The notes under the pieces are model-generated. The model ran no database searches, was not told the origin of the DNA, and saw nothing but the letters and a program-made list of their open reading frames with translations. Source: Maea johnstoni (lineage: Eukaryota > Annelida > Polychaeta > Spionida > Magelonidae). Taken from it: a DNA stretch of 64,000 bases. This document shows, piece by piece, positions 62,480-64,000 of this stretch. The position numbers were made by a program, and so were the translations under genes. Every line of letters begins with the position of its first letter. Position 1 is the stretch's first letter. The DNA is taken from NCBI GenBank assembly GCA_963942565.1, contig OZ012696.1:22049512-22113511 (forward strand). The letters run 5' to 3'.

Positions 62480-63870
62480 AGTGTAACTCCACCTTCAAAA
62501 TTAAAAAAGATATGTTGTAGAGCTCAATCTCACCTTCCATAGGACACCTTGATAACAATTGTACTCTGCAGATTAACTGAGATAATACCATTTAAAGGTA
62601 ACGTTATGAGGGCTGCCATGTTTGCTCAGAGGGAACCTAATTAGTGATGCTAATTAGATGTGTGTGATGTAATGCTATGACATCCTGTGAGGGAGCTAAT
62701 GGGCTAGCTCTAGTGGCCGGCCAGGGTCTGACACTTATATTTCAGGCTAGGGGCCCGAAAAGGTCTTTTGACAAAAAATGATTGGCCAATAATAGGATTT
62801 CTGGTTACTATACATACTATTCTGGGCCCCTAGTTTGAAAAATCTAGGAGCCCATAGCAAAATCTAGGGGCTTATGCCCCTTGGAAAGTCGAACCCTGAG
62901 ACTGTGGACAGCTCAAAACTTGAGTGTAAAGATGGTGAATTGTCAAGCTTTTGGATGCAATGGATGTTTTCCCCATGCTTGTCTCAGCTTAATTGAATAA
63001 AATCCTTTACTTGTGGCAAATGAGTAATCAAGTTAATACATGTAGCTATTATGAATAAGAACTAAAACATTGTCACAATGCAACAGGAAGATGGTTTCTT
63101 GGCTATCTGGTTTCATAATTGTACTTTATATACTTGTGTTTTCCTAACAGTAACTAGTCTGACTGCAATTTGAAATAACTGTGCCGAGAGGATGTTTACT
63201 GCAGTTAACCTCCTGGGTAAAGCACGGGACTAGAGCGGATGCAATTCCTTTGAGATTAATGGGTATTGCAGTCAATTCCTAAACAGCTGACACACTGACA
63301 CTACACACACAGCTAACTAATTGTAAACTTCCTTTCATAGCAAGAAAACAGTGGCAGGACATTGTAAGAATACTAAATGTTAGGCTATTTTGTAAACTGG
63401 TAGAATTTCTTGAACCCTAAAGCTCATCTAAAACCCCTTTGCTACAGGTATCTTTTCCCTCATTGCTTTTGCCACATATAACCAGGTATACCTCTAGCAA
63501 ATATAGCTTTCACTATATAGGTATACACTGAGAGTCTGTTTGTTGAGTCTGATACATCACTATCCTCTTTGCAAGTCATTTACTAATGAGAGAATGTGTT
63601 GGTGTGTTCAGTTCTGAATGGCCCTCAGCCTGGATGGCCCAGCCTGGATGTAGCAGTATGACATCACTTCCTGTTTCTGATAAGCTCTGATAAGCTCCAA
63701 GAGGGTGCCTCCATGAACATGCTGAGGCAGTGAATTTACTGTATTTTGCAAGCTACAAACTTAAATATCTCAGTCAATTTGCGGAGTATAATTGTAATAA
63801 AGGTGTCCTGAGAAAGGTGACACTGAGCTCTAAAACATATCTTTTTTAATTTTGAAGGTGGAGTTACACT
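62480..63870. mobile_element. TE62: 1.4-kb element with about 90-bp TIRs
   Basis: The left end AGTGTAACTCCACCTTCAAA (62480) and the right end, whose reverse complement is the same string (ending at 63870), continue as inverted repeats for about 90 bp (AGATATG, AGAGCTCA, CACCTT..GACACCTT, ACAATTGTACTC). Flanks are TTAA on the left and TAAA on the right, so the target duplication is uncertain. The interior is non-coding. A solo end lies at 41595 inside the CACTA-like element. Confidence 0.8.
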
Positions 63871-64000
63871 TAAATTGATTATCAAACTGCTTAGATACAT
63901 GGCCAAATGAGTATAGGATACATGCATCGTATTTTGCACTGTGTCATATATGTATATATATGTCATATGTTATTCTATTTTTTAATTTCTGATTATGTAA
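63871..64000. other. Right edge, no gene
   Basis: AT-rich with a short TATATGTATATATATG run. Confidence 0.5.

Overview
This is a repeat-dense, AT-rich stretch of animal nuclear DNA. The cell-type evidence is indirect but consistent: long (TA)n, (GA)n and (TAA)n microsatellites, LINE and tRNA-derived SINE copies with target-site duplications, several families of short inverted-repeat DNA transposons, an LTR retrotransposon, and one intronless rhodopsin-type GPCR. The mix suggests a marine invertebrate (hemichordate, cephalochordate, mollusc, brachiopod or similar), but I cannot fix the phylum.

Only one convincing host gene is visible: a class A GPCR on the minus strand near 48.4-49.5 kb, with an NRF motif at the end of TM3 as in the melatonin/GPR84/Moody-Tre1-like receptors. 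Almost everything else is mobile DNA or simple repeat, and almost all other open frames lie inside repeats.

Layout. 0-6 kb: a coding-like retroelement relic, a TA-flanked MITE, a 165-bp tandem array between two diverged direct repeats, and a (TA)n tract. 6-12 kb: M1 MITEs, two copies of SINE1, and a young LTR element on the minus strand with two 608-bp LTRs. 12-20 kb: LINE 3' fragments, a larger LINE (14.8-17.1 kb) split by an M1 MITE, SINE2, and more M1 copies. 20.6-21.7 kb: a 12-copy, 93-bp minisatellite. 22.4-24.8 kb: a MITE inside a (TA)n tract, then a 1.7-kb foldback element. 25-31.5 kb: M1 copies, one nested inside another, plus a 10-bp-period degenerate array. 35.1-42.8 kb: an M1 MITE holding a second M1, which holds a 7.2-kb CACTA-like element, which itself holds an L2-like LINE, a long-TIR element and a roughly 260-bp satellite. 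43-48 kb: LINE remnants riddled with M1 and piggyBac-like MITEs. 48.4-49.5 kb: the GPCR. 49.5-62 kb: mostly quiet DNA with microsatellites, a perfect 20-bp hairpin, a G-rich TIR element with a 10-bp target duplication, a SINE2 copy and two M1 copies. 62.5-63.9 kb: a 1.4-kb TIR element.

The main result is the M1 family: 23 copies of a roughly 250-bp MITE with 20+ bp inverted repeats and TA target duplications. Sites can be read directly because M1 has inserted into known sequences (LINE, SINE, itself). Both self-insertions used the same TA inside M1. I found no prokaryote-type operon, CRISPR array or defence system.
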